A stretch of DNA of 64,000 nucleotides from Sciscionella sediminilitoris (GCF_000737195.2 NZ_JALM01000019.1:22790-86789); one strand, 5' to 3'. Counted from the first letter of the stretch, positions 1 through 9,662 are shown. Notes: generated by a model from the sequence alone, not told the origin. Numbers and translations are program-made.

Positions 1-973
<973 letters not shown>

Positions 974-988
974 ACGAGCCAACAGAGG

Positions 989-1024
989 AACCCGGCCACC
1001 GACCAGGTGGGCCGGGTTTTTCGC
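989..1024 (+). terminator. Rho-independent terminator after the DAHP synthase gene
   Basis: A GC-rich hairpin (AACCCGGCCACC, short loop, GGTGGGCCGGGTT) is followed directly by a run of five T. It begins 16 bases after the DAHP synthase stop and ends just before the convergent kinase gene, so it most likely ends the aro transcript. Confidence 0.85.
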
Positions 1025-1036
1025 GTCCTGCGGCCG

Positions 1037-2968
1037 TTACGGCAGCGCGTTCAGGGTGATCTCGGTGCCCGGGGCGACCGTGGTCTCCGGCGGGGTGGAC
1101 TGGGTGAGCACCTGCGAATCGTCACTCTGCAGGAACTGGTGCACCTGCACCTTCAGCCCGAGCCCTTCCAGGGTGGAGCGTGCCTCGCCGACCTTCTTAC
1201 CGGTCACATCGGGTAGCTGCACCCCGGTGGATACCACGACCCCGACGCGGCGGTCGGCGTCCGCGGGCACGCTGGCGCCGGCCGCGGGATTGGTCTGCAG
1301 CACGGTGCCCGGTTTGCCCGAGCCGGTGAACTGCCCGGGCAGGTCGTAGGGGCTCAGCCCGGCTTTGCGTAGTGCCTGGAACGCGTCGTCGTGCGCGGAA
1401 CCGGTGACATCCGGGACCTTGATCGGCGCGACTCCCTTGGACAGCACCAGGGTCACCTCGGCGTTCCCGGGCAGCGGGGTGCCGGGGGAGGGGGTCACGG
1501 CGAATACCGCGCCCTTGGCCACCGAGGGGCTGTAGCGGTCCCCGGAGGAGTCGTGCACCGGCCGCAGCCCCGCGTTCCGGATCGCCTGCTCGGCCTCCTG
1601 CCTGCTGGTGCCCGGTTCGATCTTCGGGACCTTCGGCTTCCCGGTGGACACCACGAGCTCGACCTGGCTGCCACGCAGCGCGTCCGCCCCGGTCGACGGA
1701 TTGGAACTGATCACGGTGCCCGCGGGAACCGTGTTGTTCTGCCGCATGGTCAGCCGCGTGGTCAGGTCGGCCTGTTCCGCGTTGTGCTGGGCCTGCGTCT
1801 TGCTCAGCCCGGACAGCGCGGGCACCGCGGTCCATCGCCCGGAGCCGAACCACCAGGCGCCCACGCCGATGAGCGCGGCGAGCAGCAGCACGAGTACCAG
1901 GACCACGGCCAGCCAGCGCCTGCTCCGCCGCCGGTCCTTGCGGTACCCGGCGCTCGGATCCGGTGCGACCGGCTCGGCCTGGGTCTCGGTGGCCGGTTCC
2001 GGTTCGAGCACCTCCGCGGCCGAACGGGTGAACATCCTGGTCCCGGACGGGCCGCCGTGGTCGACGGGTCCGGTCGCCGCTTCGAGGTTGGTGAGCGTGG
2101 GCGGCGCGGCAACCGGGACGGGAACCTTCGGCAGCCCGAGGCCACCGCGCACCCGTTCGATGGCGAGCGCCAGATCGGCCGCGTTCTGCTGGCGCGCCGC
2201 CGGGTCCCGCCGGGTGGCCTGCAGCACGAGGTTGTCCAGCGCGGGGGCCAGATCCGGGCGCAGCTCACCGGGGGCGGGCACGTCCTCGTGCACGTGCCGG
2301 TAGGCGACCGAGAGCGCGGTGTCCCCGTTGTACGGCGGGCGGCCGGTGAGCATCTCGAACAGCAGGATCCCGAGCGCGTACACGTCGCTGCGCGGATCGG
2401 CGTCCCCGGTGGCGACCTGTTCGGGGGACAGGTAGGCGACCGTGCCGAGGATGACGTTCCCGGTGGAGAGGCTGGACCCGCTCAGCGCGCGCACCAGTCC
2501 GAAGTCAGCCACCTTGACCGCGCCCCCGCCGTGCTCCTGCCAGCCGATGAGCACGTTCTCCGGCTTGATGTCGCGGTGCACGAGCCCGGCCCGGTGCGCG
2601 GCGGTGAGCGCGGAGGCGACCGGTTCGGCGATGGCGAGGGCGAGCGCGGGATCCAGTGGCCCGCGTTCCTCGAGCAGATCGCGCAGGGTTCCCCCGGAGA
2701 CGAGCTCCATGACCAGGTAGACGGCCGCCTCGTCGATGCCCTGGTCGTACACGGCGACGATGTTCGGGTGGTGCAGCTTCGCCGCGGCGCGCGCCTCCAG
2801 CTCGAAGCGGCGCATGAAGGTGGGATTGTCTGCGAGTTTGCGATCCATCACCTTGATCGCGACCGGTCGCTCGAGCCGCAGGTCAAGGCCTGCGTACACG
2901 GTCGACATACCACCTGTGGCGAGCAGCGAGTCCACCCGGTACCTGCCCTCGAGCACCGTGCCTGCCAT
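1037..2968 (-). CDS. pknL: Membrane Ser/Thr protein kinase with four PASTA repeats (PknL-type)
   Basis: A eukaryotic-type receptor kinase of about 643 residues. Residues ~9-270 form the kinase: glycine loop (LLATGGMSTVY), ATP-binding Lys in VAIKVM (~residue 39), catalytic HRDIKPEN, DFG and a SPEQ activation segment. A Pro/Ala-rich juxtamembrane region and one transmembrane helix (around residues 352-375, many Val/Leu) follow, then four extracellular PASTA repeats of ~65-70 residues. PASTA repeats bind muropeptides or lipid II, so the likely role is coupling envelope state to cytoplasmic phosphorylation. ATG at 2968 is chosen because a GGAG lies 9 bases upstream; a GTG at 2989 is in frame without a visible Shine-Dalgarno. 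It is divergent from the Rv2175c-like gene, whose mycobacterial homologue is a PknL substrate. Mycobacterial PknL has no PASTA domain, whereas corynebacterial PknL does. Confidence 0.9.
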   Translation of the reverse strand: MAGTVLEGRYRVDSLLATGGMSTVYAGLDLRLERPVAIKVMDRKLADNPTFMRRFELEARAAAKLHHPNIVAVYDQGIDEAAVYLVMELVSGGTLRDLLEERGPLDPALALAIAEPVASALTAAHRAGLVHRDIKPENVLIGWQEHGGGAVKVADFGLVRALSGSSLSTGNVILGTVAYLSPEQVATGDADPRSDVYALGILLFEMLTGRPPYNGDTALSVAYRHVHEDVPAPGELRPDLAPALDNLVLQATRRDPAARQQNAADLALAIERVRGGLGLPKVPVPVAAPPTLTNLEAATGPVDHGGPSGTRMFTRSAAEVLEPEPATETQAEPVAPDPSAGYRKDRRRSRRWLAVVLVLVLLLAALIGVGAWWFGSGRWTAVPALSGLSKTQAQHNAEQADLTTRLTMRQNNTVPAGTVISSNPSTGADALRGSQVELVVSTGKPKVPKIEPGTSRQEAEQAIRNAGLRPVHDSSGDRYSPSVAKGAVFAVTPSPGTPLPGNAEVTLVLSKGVAPIKVPDVTGSAHDDAFQALRKAGLSPYDLPGQFTGSGKPGTVLQTNPAAGASVPADADRRVGVVVSTGVQLPDVTGKKVGEARSTLEGLGLKVQVHQFLQSDDSQVLTQSTPPETTVAPGTEITLNALP

Positions 2969-3060
2969 GTCCGCGACTCCACTCGTCACAGCTGTTGATC
3001 GTACTGGTGCGCGCCGAAACCCCGTGCTTGCCGGCCGCCGCGTGTGGCACAGTAGTCGCC

Positions 3061-3426
3061 GTGAGTTCGATTCCCCTCGCCGAGGACGTGCTTGACGCCG
3101 ACTCGGCCGTCATCCCGATCTCCGAGCTCGCCGGCCAGGTCGGCGTTCCCGTGTCCAAGCTGCAGCAGATGGTGCGTGACGGGCAGCTCATCGCGCTCCG
3201 GAGGGACCGCGAGGTGTGCGTGCCCGCGGACTTCGTCGACGAGTCCGGCGTGGTCAAGGGCCTCACCGGCACGATGACGGTGCTCTCCGACGCCGGGTTC
3301 ACCCGCTCCGAGTCGCTGCGCTGGCTGTTCACCGCCGACGAGTCCCTTCCCGGGCGCCCGATCGACGCGCTGCGCGGGAACCGGGGCACCGAGGTCAAGC
3401 GCCGCGCCCAGGCGATGGCCTTCTAG
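3061..3426 (+). CDS. Rv2175c-family winged-helix DNA-binding protein (PknL substrate homologue)
   Basis: A 121-residue cytoplasmic protein. The N-terminal half (ISELAGQVGVPVSKLQQMVRDGQL) has a MerR/Xis-like helix-turn-helix pattern and the C-terminal half contains the RPIDALRG block typical of the family. GTG at 3061 is the likely start; an open frame extends upstream to 2995 but overlaps the divergent promoter region. A CACAGT hexamer ends 7 bases before the start, which suggests a leaderless transcript (inference). In M. tuberculosis the homologue is phosphorylated by PknL and binds DNA less well when modified. The same pairing here supports a kinase/DNA-binding switch, though its target genes are unknown. 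Confidence 0.85.
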   Translation: MSSIPLAEDVLDADSAVIPISELAGQVGVPVSKLQQMVRDGQLIALRRDREVCVPADFVDESGVVKGLTGTMTVLSDAGFTRSESLRWLFTADESLPGRPIDALRGNRGTEVKRRAQAMAF

Positions 3427-5012
3427 GCGGACCGCTCCGGCGATCCCGGTCCGGCGGCACTGTCCCGCGCGAGCAGGAAGTCCGGTTCGTGCGCGGACAG
3501 CCGCAGCGGGTCCGGGCGCACCAGCGCGAGGGCGGCGAGCGCCGCGACCACGGCACAGCAGGCCACGTAGAGCCAGTTGTACAGCGCGGTGTCCCCGGAC
3601 GGATAGGTCACGAGCACCAGCCACACCGAGGCGCCCGTGATCGCGACCAGTCCGGTCCCGGAGTAGACGAGGACCGCACCGAGGGTGATCGGCCAGCTGA
3701 AGTACCAGGGCAGGCAGGCCGGGCCGAGCAGGGCCAGCGCGAGCAGGGCGATGTTCGAGCGGCGCACCGCCTCCGATCCGCCGACCCGGGCACGCCACCA
3801 CTGCCAGATGACCAGCACGGCGAGCACGGCTTCCCCGATCAGCCGCATGCTCTCGATGAACAGGCCACCGGGCAACCGGGCGAACCAGCCGCCGACCATG
3901 TCCAGGAACTGGCCGATCGCGCTCGGGATGGAAAGCCAGTTCACGATCGCGCTCGAGGAGGACAGCGCGGGGATCCAACCGAGGTCCACCCCGGCGAGCA
4001 GGGTGATCCCGCCGAACACGACCGCGACCACGGCGATCCCGCCCGCGGCCGCGATGACGAACCGCCGCCAGGCCGGACCGCGCAGCTTGCCCGCCCACAC
4101 CCACACCAGGAAGGGCAGCACCAGGGCGGCACTGGCCTTGATCGCGACCGCCACGGTCACCATGGCGAATCCGCTCACCGGTTTGCGCTCCAGCACCAGC
4201 ACGATGCCGAGCAGCATGAACCCGACCATGGGCAGATCGTTGTGCCCGCCGCCGATGAGGTGCACCAGGATCAGCGGGTTCGCCGCGCCGAACCAGAGCG
4301 CGAGCTCGGGGCGCCCGCCGAAATGCCTGGCCAGCCTCGGGATGGCCCACACGATCAGCGCGAAACCGGGGAGCATGAGCAGCCGGATCAGGATCACCCC
4401 GGGGATGATCTGCTGTCCGGTCACCGCGACCGTGGCCTTGGCGACCAGCACGAACAGCGGCCCGTACGGTGCCGGGGTGTTCTGCCACACCCAGCTCACG
4501 TTCTCCGCGAGCGCGCCGGAGAGCACCGAGGGGCCCACCTGGTAGGGATCGAAGCCGTGCAGCGCGATATCGCCCTGTGCCAGGTAGGAGTAGATGTCCT
4601 TGGAGAACAGCGGCGGGGCGAACACCAGCGGGAGCGTCCACGCCGTGATCGCGTACAGCACGCAGCGTTTGCCGAGGCGGCGCGCGCGCACCGCACGGCC
4701 GAGCCGGATCCACGCCCAGATCAGCATGGCGAGCCCGGCGTAGAGGGCCACGGTGGCCAGCTGGCGCCCGTGCCCATAACGGATCCAGGCCAGCGGCCCG
4801 GTGGAGAGCAGGGGGTCGTGGGCGAGCGTGGCACCGGCACCGACCGCGGCCAGCGCCATCACGCAGGAGCCGAGGAAACCGAGCAGGAGCAGGGCTCTCG
4901 GCAGCTGCCCGACGCGCTCGGATTCCGGGGAGTCAGGGCTTTCCCCGGCATGACCGACCGGCGTCGAACCCTGTTCGGCGCTGCTGATCGAGAGTGAACG
5001 AGTCGTGGCCAT
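3423..5012 (-). CDS. mptA: Alpha-(1->6)-mannopyranosyltransferase MptA-like, GT-C fold
   Basis: A polytopic integral membrane protein of ~529 residues with about a dozen hydrophobic segments. The first extracytoplasmic loop carries the acidic FSKDIYSYLAQG motif characteristic of polyprenol-phosphomannose-dependent GT-C mannosyltransferases. In Corynebacteriales MptA extends the alpha-1,6-mannan backbone of lipomannan and lipoarabinomannan on the outer face of the membrane. Its position next to the Rv2175c homologue matches Rv2174 (mptA) in M. tuberculosis, which favours MptA over MptB. The start may be ATG 5012 or ATG 5063; neither has a strong Shine-Dalgarno. Its last four bases overlap the end of the convergent upstream gene. 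The acceptor in this organism is inferred. Confidence 0.85.
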   Translation of the reverse strand: MATTRSLSISSAEQGSTPVGHAGESPDSPESERVGQLPRALLLLGFLGSCVMALAAVGAGATLAHDPLLSTGPLAWIRYGHGRQLATVALYAGLAMLIWAWIRLGRAVRARRLGKRCVLYAITAWTLPLVFAPPLFSKDIYSYLAQGDIALHGFDPYQVGPSVLSGALAENVSWVWQNTPAPYGPLFVLVAKATVAVTGQQIIPGVILIRLLMLPGFALIVWAIPRLARHFGGRPELALWFGAANPLILVHLIGGGHNDLPMVGFMLLGIVLVLERKPVSGFAMVTVAVAIKASAALVLPFLVWVWAGKLRGPAWRRFVIAAAGGIAVVAVVFGGITLLAGVDLGWIPALSSSSAIVNWLSIPSAIGQFLDMVGGWFARLPGGLFIESMRLIGEAVLAVLVIWQWWRARVGGSEAVRRSNIALLALALLGPACLPWYFSWPITLGAVLVYSGTGLVAITGASVWLVLVTYPSGDTALYNWLYVACCAVVAALAALALVRPDPLRLSAHEPDFLLARDSAAGPGSPERSA

Positions 5013-5162
5013 CGCGGCACGTATGGTCGCACAACGGCGTTCGGGGGAATTCGCGGTCCCCATATCAGGGACTGGGAAATCGGTCGATGACCCGCACGAA
5101 TCGGGCTTACCTTGTCACACAGCACTCTACGGGGTGCCGGATTGTGACTAAGGTTGTTCGTT

Positions 5163-6050
5163 ATGACCTCGGTAGTACAACGACTGGAAACTGGCCAGCC
5201 AACGTTCTCCGTGGAGTTCTTCCCTCCTCGTGACGCGGAGGACGAGCAGATCCTCTGGCGGGCCATCCGCAATCTGGAAGTGCTCGATCCCGCCTATGTC
5301 TCGGTCACTTATGGCGCGGGAGGACACAACAGGGACCGCACCATCCGGACCACGGGCAGGATCGCGAGCGAGACCACCTTGGTGCCGATGGCGCACCTGA
5401 CCGCGGTCGACCACTCGGTGACCGAGTTGCGCAATGTGCTCGGCTGGTACGCGGCCGTCGGCGTGCAGAACGTGCTCGCGATCCGTGGCGATCCGCCAGG
5501 AGACGTGAACGGGGAATGGATCCCGCACCCCGAGGGGCTGCGCTATGCCGAAGAACTCGTGGAGCTCGTGCGCGAGCTCGGCGACTTCTGCGTCGGGGTC
5601 GCCGCCTCGCCGTACGGACATCCCCGTTCCACCGATCTGGAAAGCGACACCAAGTACCTGGTACGCAAGCTCAACGCGGGTGCGGACTTCGCGATCGCGC
5701 AGCTGTTCTTCGCCCCGGAGGACTTCCTCCGGCTGCGGGACCGGATCGCGGCAGCGGGCTGCGAGAAGCGGATGATCCCCGGAATCCTCCCGCTGACCAC
5801 GAAGAAGACCCTCGCCAAGACGGCGGAGCTTTCCGGGGCGCCGATCCCGGACTGGCTCGCGCGCAGGCTCGACCCCTACGCCGACGACCCCAAGGGGTTC
5901 CGGGCCGCGGGCATGGATGTGATCGCCGAGAACTGCCGCAGGCTGCTCGACGAGGGAGTGGACAACCTGCACTTCTACACCTTCAACCGGTCCAAGGCGA
6001 CCAGTGAGCTGGTCGAGCGCCTCGGCCTGGTGCCCGCGCGCACCGGGTAA
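5163..6050 (+). CDS. metF: Methylenetetrahydrofolate reductase
   Basis: A 295-residue MTHFR of the FAD-dependent TIM-barrel family, reducing 5,10-methylene-THF to 5-methyl-THF for methionine synthesis. Visible signatures are FSVEFFPP at the N-terminus (catalytic Glu), VSVTYGAGG, a MAHLT block, the FAD-contacting ILAIRGDPP-type motif (here VLAIRGDPPGD), and NAGADFAIAQLFF. ATG 5163 gives the usual N-terminus; a TTG nine bases upstream is in frame but less likely. Length fits the bacterial family, which lacks the eukaryotic regulatory domain. Divergent from mptA with ~150 bases between. No riboswitch-like structure was recognised upstream. Confidence 0.95.
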   Translation: MTSVVQRLETGQPTFSVEFFPPRDAEDEQILWRAIRNLEVLDPAYVSVTYGAGGHNRDRTIRTTGRIASETTLVPMAHLTAVDHSVTELRNVLGWYAAVGVQNVLAIRGDPPGDVNGEWIPHPEGLRYAEELVELVRELGDFCVGVAASPYGHPRSTDLESDTKYLVRKLNAGADFAIAQLFFAPEDFLRLRDRIAAAGCEKRMIPGILPLTTKKTLAKTAELSGAPIPDWLARRLDPYADDPKGFRAAGMDVIAENCRRLLDEGVDNLHFYTFNRSKATSELVERLGLVPARTG

Positions 6051-6061
6051 CGTGCTCGGGC

Positions 6062-7729
6062 ATGCGAGACAACAGCGTGCATGCCCGGGTGGATGAGTAC
6101 GTTCGCGACTATGTCGGGCTCGACCCGGTCACCGCGACCGTGATCGGTGAGCAGGGCAGTGATGCCCTGCTCACCGATTTCTCTCCGGAGGCGGTGACCG
6201 AGCGGGCCGAACTCGGCAAGCGTGCACTGGCCGAGGTGCGGCGCATCGAACCGGCCGATGACGCCGAACGGATCGCCAAGGCCGTGTTCACCGAACGCAT
6301 GGAGGTCGCGGGGGAGCTGTTCGACGCCGGTGCGGAAATCGGTGCGCTGAACGTCATCGAGAGTCCCGTGCACTCGCTGCGCGAGGTCTTCGACCTCATG
6401 CCTGCCGAGACCGAACAGCAGTGGGCCACGCTGGCCGCGCGCATGCGTGCCCTGCCGCGTGCCCTCGAACAGGTGCGCGCGGGACTCGAGCAGGCGGCCC
6501 GCACCGGGCACACCGCCGCGGTGCGCCAGGTGGACAAGGTCGCCACGCAGTGCGCGCGCTGGTCGGGGGACGGTGGCCGGTCCTATTTCCACGGGCTGCT
6601 GGACGGCGCACCCGAGGCGCTGGCCGATGAGCTCGGCGCGGCCGCGGACACGGCGGCGGGCGCGTACGCGGGGATGAGCGAGTACCTGCGCGAACAGCTG
6701 GCCCCGAAGGCGCCGCGGGCGGACGCGGTCGGTGCCGAGCGGTACCGGTTGCACTCCCGGCAGTTCACCGGGGCGGTGCTGGACCTGGACGAGGCCTATC
6801 AATGGGCCTGGGAGGAGTTCGCCCGGATCGAGGCCGAGATGGTCGAGGTCGCCGGGCGTATCGAACCGGGAGCGAGCCCCGCGCGGGCCGCCGAACTGCT
6901 GGACGCCGATCCGCGCCACCGGGTCAGCGGTATCGACGGGCTCGCCGCCTGGCTGCAACAGGTCTCCGACGAGGCGCTGGATTCCCTGCGGGACACGCAC
7001 TTCACGCTGCCCGAAGAGCTCATGCGGCTGGACTGCAAGATCGCCCCGCCCGGTGGGGTGCTCGGCGCGTACTACATCGGGCCGACCGATGATTTCGGCA
7101 GGCCGGGCAGCATGTGGTGGTCGGTGGACCACGAGCAGCCGAGCTTCCCGGTCTGGCGGGATGTGACCACCGTCTACCACGAGGGTGTTCCCGGACATCA
7201 CCTCCAGGTCGCCACGGCCGTCTACCACGCCGACCGGCTCAACCGGTTCCAGCGGCAGCTGTGCTTCATCTCCGGGCACGGCGAGGGCTGGGCACTCTAC
7301 GCGGAGCAGCTGATGCGCGAACTCGGCCACCTCGGTTCGGACCACGCCCTGCTCGGCCTGCTCGACGCGCAGATCTTCCGCACCGCGCGGGTGCTCGTGG
7401 ACATCGGCATGCACCTCGAACTGCCCATTCCGGCGGGCACCGGGTTCCACGAAGGGCAGCGGTGGTCACCCGAACTCGGGCTGGAGTTCATGACCACGCG
7501 CACCCTCGGCGCGCACGACTATCTCGCCGACGAGGTGGACCGCTACCTCGGCTGGCCGGGGCAGGCGCCCTCGTACAAGCTGGGCGAGCGTGCCTGGCTG
7601 GCCGCGCGGGAACAGGCCCGTTCCCGGGCGGGGGAGTCGTTCGACAGCAAGGCCTTCCACGGGCGGGCGCTCGAACTGGGCCCGATCGGGCTGGACGCGC
7701 TCGGCGCCGAGCTGGCCCGGTCGCTATAG
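6062..7729 (+). CDS. DUF885 family protein, putative zinc-dependent peptidase-like
   Basis: A 555-residue DUF885 protein. The core motif YHEGVPGHH (around residue 377) resembles the HExxH zinc site of metallopeptidases and is followed by a downstream GEGWALYAE motif supplying a possible third metal ligand. Both are hallmarks of the family. No signal peptide or transmembrane segment is visible, so it is probably cytoplasmic. It starts 11 bases after metF and is likely co-transcribed. Some DUF885 members are described as putative carboxypeptidases, but the substrate is unknown and should not be inferred from this sequence. Its 3' end overlaps the convergent GNAT gene by 6 bases. Confidence 0.85.
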   Translation: MRDNSVHARVDEYVRDYVGLDPVTATVIGEQGSDALLTDFSPEAVTERAELGKRALAEVRRIEPADDAERIAKAVFTERMEVAGELFDAGAEIGALNVIESPVHSLREVFDLMPAETEQQWATLAARMRALPRALEQVRAGLEQAARTGHTAAVRQVDKVATQCARWSGDGGRSYFHGLLDGAPEALADELGAAADTAAGAYAGMSEYLREQLAPKAPRADAVGAERYRLHSRQFTGAVLDLDEAYQWAWEEFARIEAEMVEVAGRIEPGASPARAAELLDADPRHRVSGIDGLAAWLQQVSDEALDSLRDTHFTLPEELMRLDCKIAPPGGVLGAYYIGPTDDFGRPGSMWWSVDHEQPSFPVWRDVTTVYHEGVPGHHLQVATAVYHADRLNRFQRQLCFISGHGEGWALYAEQLMRELGHLGSDHALLGLLDAQIFRTARVLVDIGMHLELPIPAGTGFHEGQRWSPELGLEFMTTRTLGAHDYLADEVDRYLGWPGQAPSYKLGERAWLAAREQARSRAGESFDSKAFHGRALELGPIGLDALGAELARSL

Positions 7730-8287
7730 CGGCAGGGTGCGGCCGAGCACCGCGAACGGCCGTGGATCGCCGACGAACTGGTGCCTGCGGAGCACATCCA
7801 GGAAACCGAGCCGCCGATAGAGCCGCCAGGCCCGGCTCTCGCCCTCCGGGGTGGACAGCAGCACGTGCCGGGAGCGCACATCCCGGAGCAGCGAGCGCAG
7901 CAGCCGCTCCCCGAGACCGGTGCCCTGCCGGTCCGGGCGCACGTGCAGCTCGGTCAGCTCGAAATAGTCGCTCATCCAGGCCGACGCGGCCGCCTCGCCC
8001 CCGGTCTTGAGCAGCCCGCCGCGTACCTGTTCGTACCACCACTGGCCGCGCTGGCCGGTGTAGCCGTACGCGATCCCGGAAAGCGAGTCGCCGTGCAGCG
8101 CGGCGACGCAGCGCCAGCCGGGACGGAGCATGTGCGCGAGCCACATCGGGGCACGCGCGTCCACCGTCCCCTTCGGATACCCCATCGCCTCGACATAGAT
8201 CGAGAGCGCTTCCCGCAGGTGTGCTCGCAGATCCTCCGCGGTGAACTCGAGAATCTGGGCGTCGTCTGGTTTCTGCTGCGGCGTCAT
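7724..8287 (-). CDS. GNAT family N-acetyltransferase
   Basis: A 187-residue GCN5-related acetyltransferase. The acetyl-CoA pyrophosphate-binding loop is visible as RPDRQGTGLGERLL (~residues 128-141), preceded by a beta-strand (YFELTELHV) and followed by the C-terminal RLYRRLGF segment typical of the fold. The substrate cannot be told from sequence. It lies 11 bases downstream of the YbaK-type gene on the same strand, so the two probably form an operon, which could link it to translation quality control, but that is only contextual. Confidence 0.8.
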   Translation of the reverse strand: MTPQQKPDDAQILEFTAEDLRAHLREALSIYVEAMGYPKGTVDARAPMWLAHMLRPGWRCVAALHGDSLSGIAYGYTGQRGQWWYEQVRGGLLKTGGEAAASAWMSDYFELTELHVRPDRQGTGLGERLLRSLLRDVRSRHVLLSTPEGESRAWRLYRRLGFLDVLRRHQFVGDPRPFAVLGRTLPL

Positions 8288-8298
8288 GGCCGTTCCGG

Positions 8299-8805
8299 TC
8301 AGGCGACGGTCGCTTCGGAGCCGCCGGTGAGTGCCACCAGATCGGCGAAGCTGGTCGGGTAGACCGTCTTGGGATGCCCGGCGGCGGCCCAGACCACCGG
8401 GTACTCGGCGAGCGCGCGGTCCACGAGGGTGCGGATCGGTTCCGGATGCCCGATCGGGGCGACCCCGCCGATCACCTGGCCGGTGTGCTCACCGACGAAG
8501 GCCGCGTCGGCCTTGCCGACCGTGTCCGCGCCGACGAGTCCGGCGAGCTTGCCGGTGTCCGCGCGATGCGCTCCGGAGGTGAGCACCAGCAGCGGGCTGT
8601 GCCGGGTTCCGTGTACGGCGGTGAACACGAGGCTGTTCGCGATGGCGCCCGGTACGACGCCCAGTGCCGCGGCCGCGGCCGCGGCGGTGCGCACCTCGTC
8701 CCCCAGGACGCGAATGCCCTCGGCCGCCTCCCGCTGGCCGGAAGCGAGCAGGGCGGCGCGCACTTTCGCCACCGAGCGGTGATCGGTCTCCGGCTGCGCG
8801 GTCAT
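8299..8805 (-). CDS. YbaK/EbsC-type aminoacyl-tRNA deacylase
   Basis: A 168-residue protein of the YbaK/ProX superfamily, whose members hydrolyse mischarged aminoacyl-tRNAs in trans, such as Cys-tRNA(Pro). Visible features are the nucleic-acid-contacting loop region LVFTAVHG, a SGAHRADTGKLAGL segment, a GVAPIGHPEPI block with the conserved Gly-x-Pro, and the VVWAAAGHPKTVY segment near the end. Length fits stand-alone YbaK proteins. Exact tRNA specificity is not decidable. First gene of a two-gene minus-strand unit with the GNAT; the 255 bases upstream separate it from the divergent HEPN gene. Confidence 0.85.
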   Translation of the reverse strand: MTAQPETDHRSVAKVRAALLASGQREAAEGIRVLGDEVRTAAAAAAALGVVPGAIANSLVFTAVHGTRHSPLLVLTSGAHRADTGKLAGLVGADTVGKADAAFVGEHTGQVIGGVAPIGHPEPIRTLVDRALAEYPVVWAAAGHPKTVYPTSFADLVALTGGSEATVA

Positions 8806-8937
8806 ATCGCTCCTTACCTCGTCCCTGCCGTAGACAGGGGTTCATCAGATCACGCGGCGCCACCTCGGCGATAGCGGGTTTGACCGTGCCACGGGAAGAG
8901 GGGTTGAGCGGGGCCGCCCGGCGAGCTACAGTGGTGT

Positions 8938-8953
8938 TCGAACATACGTTCGA
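8938..8953. promoter_or_regulatory. LexA-binding SOS box upstream of the HEPN gene
   Basis: The sequence TCGAACATACGTTCGA matches the actinobacterial SOS consensus TCGAAC-N4-GTTCGA at every consensus base. It lies 108 bases before the HEPN start and 133 bases from the start of the divergent YbaK gene. Orientation and distance fit control of the HEPN gene best, but the divergent gene could also respond. Confidence 0.85.
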
Positions 8954-8958
8954 TAGAG

Positions 8959-9032
8959 CTTCGGTGAAGTCCGGAGAAGGCACTCGGTGCCTGTCTTCGG
9001 TGAAGGTCTTCAGTGAATGTCTTCGACGGTGG
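8959..9032 (+). repeat. 13-base tandem repeats in the leader of the HEPN gene
   Basis: Degenerate copies of CTTCGGTGAAGGT occur at 8959, 8995, 9008 and (weakest) 9021; the last three are head to tail. A small inverted repeat GGCAC-TCG-GTGCC sits at 8979-8991 between the first and second copies. The block lies between the SOS box and the ribosome binding site, so it is probably transcribed in the leader. No function is evident. Confidence 0.5.
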
Positions 9033-9060
9033 CCTGGACGATGGCTTGGAGGAGGACGGA

Positions 9061-9513
9061 ATGTCGGCGCTCATTGATTTCCCAGTCGGCGTGCGGCGTG
9101 GACCGGGGCGGGTCCTGGAACGGAAGGTGGCGTTCGACCCGGCCTCGGCTGCCGTTCCGCTGCTGCGCGAGGCCGACCGTGCCCTGCTCGAAGCGGAGTG
9201 GGAGGCGGAACCGACGGGCAAGTTCACCTCCGCCTATCTCGCCGCGCTGCGCGGTGCGGCCGCGATGCTCGCGCTGCGCGGGCGGCCGCACCGGGGCAGG
9301 TCCAAGCCGACGAGCGCGTGGCTGCTGTTGTCGAAGGTGGCTCCCGAGCTCGGCGAGTGGGCGGAGATCTTCGCCGCGGTCTCCCCGGTCAACGCCGCGG
9401 TCAGCGCGGGGATCCACAAGCCGATGACGCCCGGGTTCGCCGAGGACATGGTGCGCAAGACCGGGCAGTTCCTCGCGGTCGTGGAACGCGCGATGACCCA
9501 GCGGGAGCCGTGA
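9061..9513 (+). CDS. SAV_6107-type HEPN domain protein, SOS-controlled
   Basis: A 150-residue all-helical protein resembling the actinobacterial SAV_6107 HEPN family. A central helical block (LLREADRALLEAEWEAE) is followed by FTSAYLAALRGAAAMLALRG, then WLLLSKVAPELGEWAEIFAA and a C-terminal AEDMVRKTGQFLAVVERAM helix. A canonical HEPN ribonuclease R-x4-6-H motif is not obvious, so it may be a non-catalytic version. ATG 9061 is favoured by a GGAGGA box just upstream, although a GTG at 9013 is in frame. From memory, relatives often neighbour translesion polymerase (imuA'/imuB/dnaE2-like) genes. Here no polymerase is adjacent, yet a perfect LexA box lies upstream, supporting a DNA-damage role. Confidence 0.75.
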   Translation: MSALIDFPVGVRRGPGRVLERKVAFDPASAAVPLLREADRALLEAEWEAEPTGKFTSAYLAALRGAAAMLALRGRPHRGRSKPTSAWLLLSKVAPELGEWAEIFAAVSPVNAAVSAGIHKPMTPGFAEDMVRKTGQFLAVVERAMTQREP

Positions 9514-9662
9514 TCGTGTACGGAGGCACCGGTACCGCACCGAGGACGCCGAGGCAGTGGCGTTCCCGGGGACCGATGCTGGGCGAACCTCCGGGGGCGG
9601 CGCGGTTCGCGCGGTGGAGGAACGACCGGGGGAGCGAACGGGGAAGGGAGACGGGGACGGTC

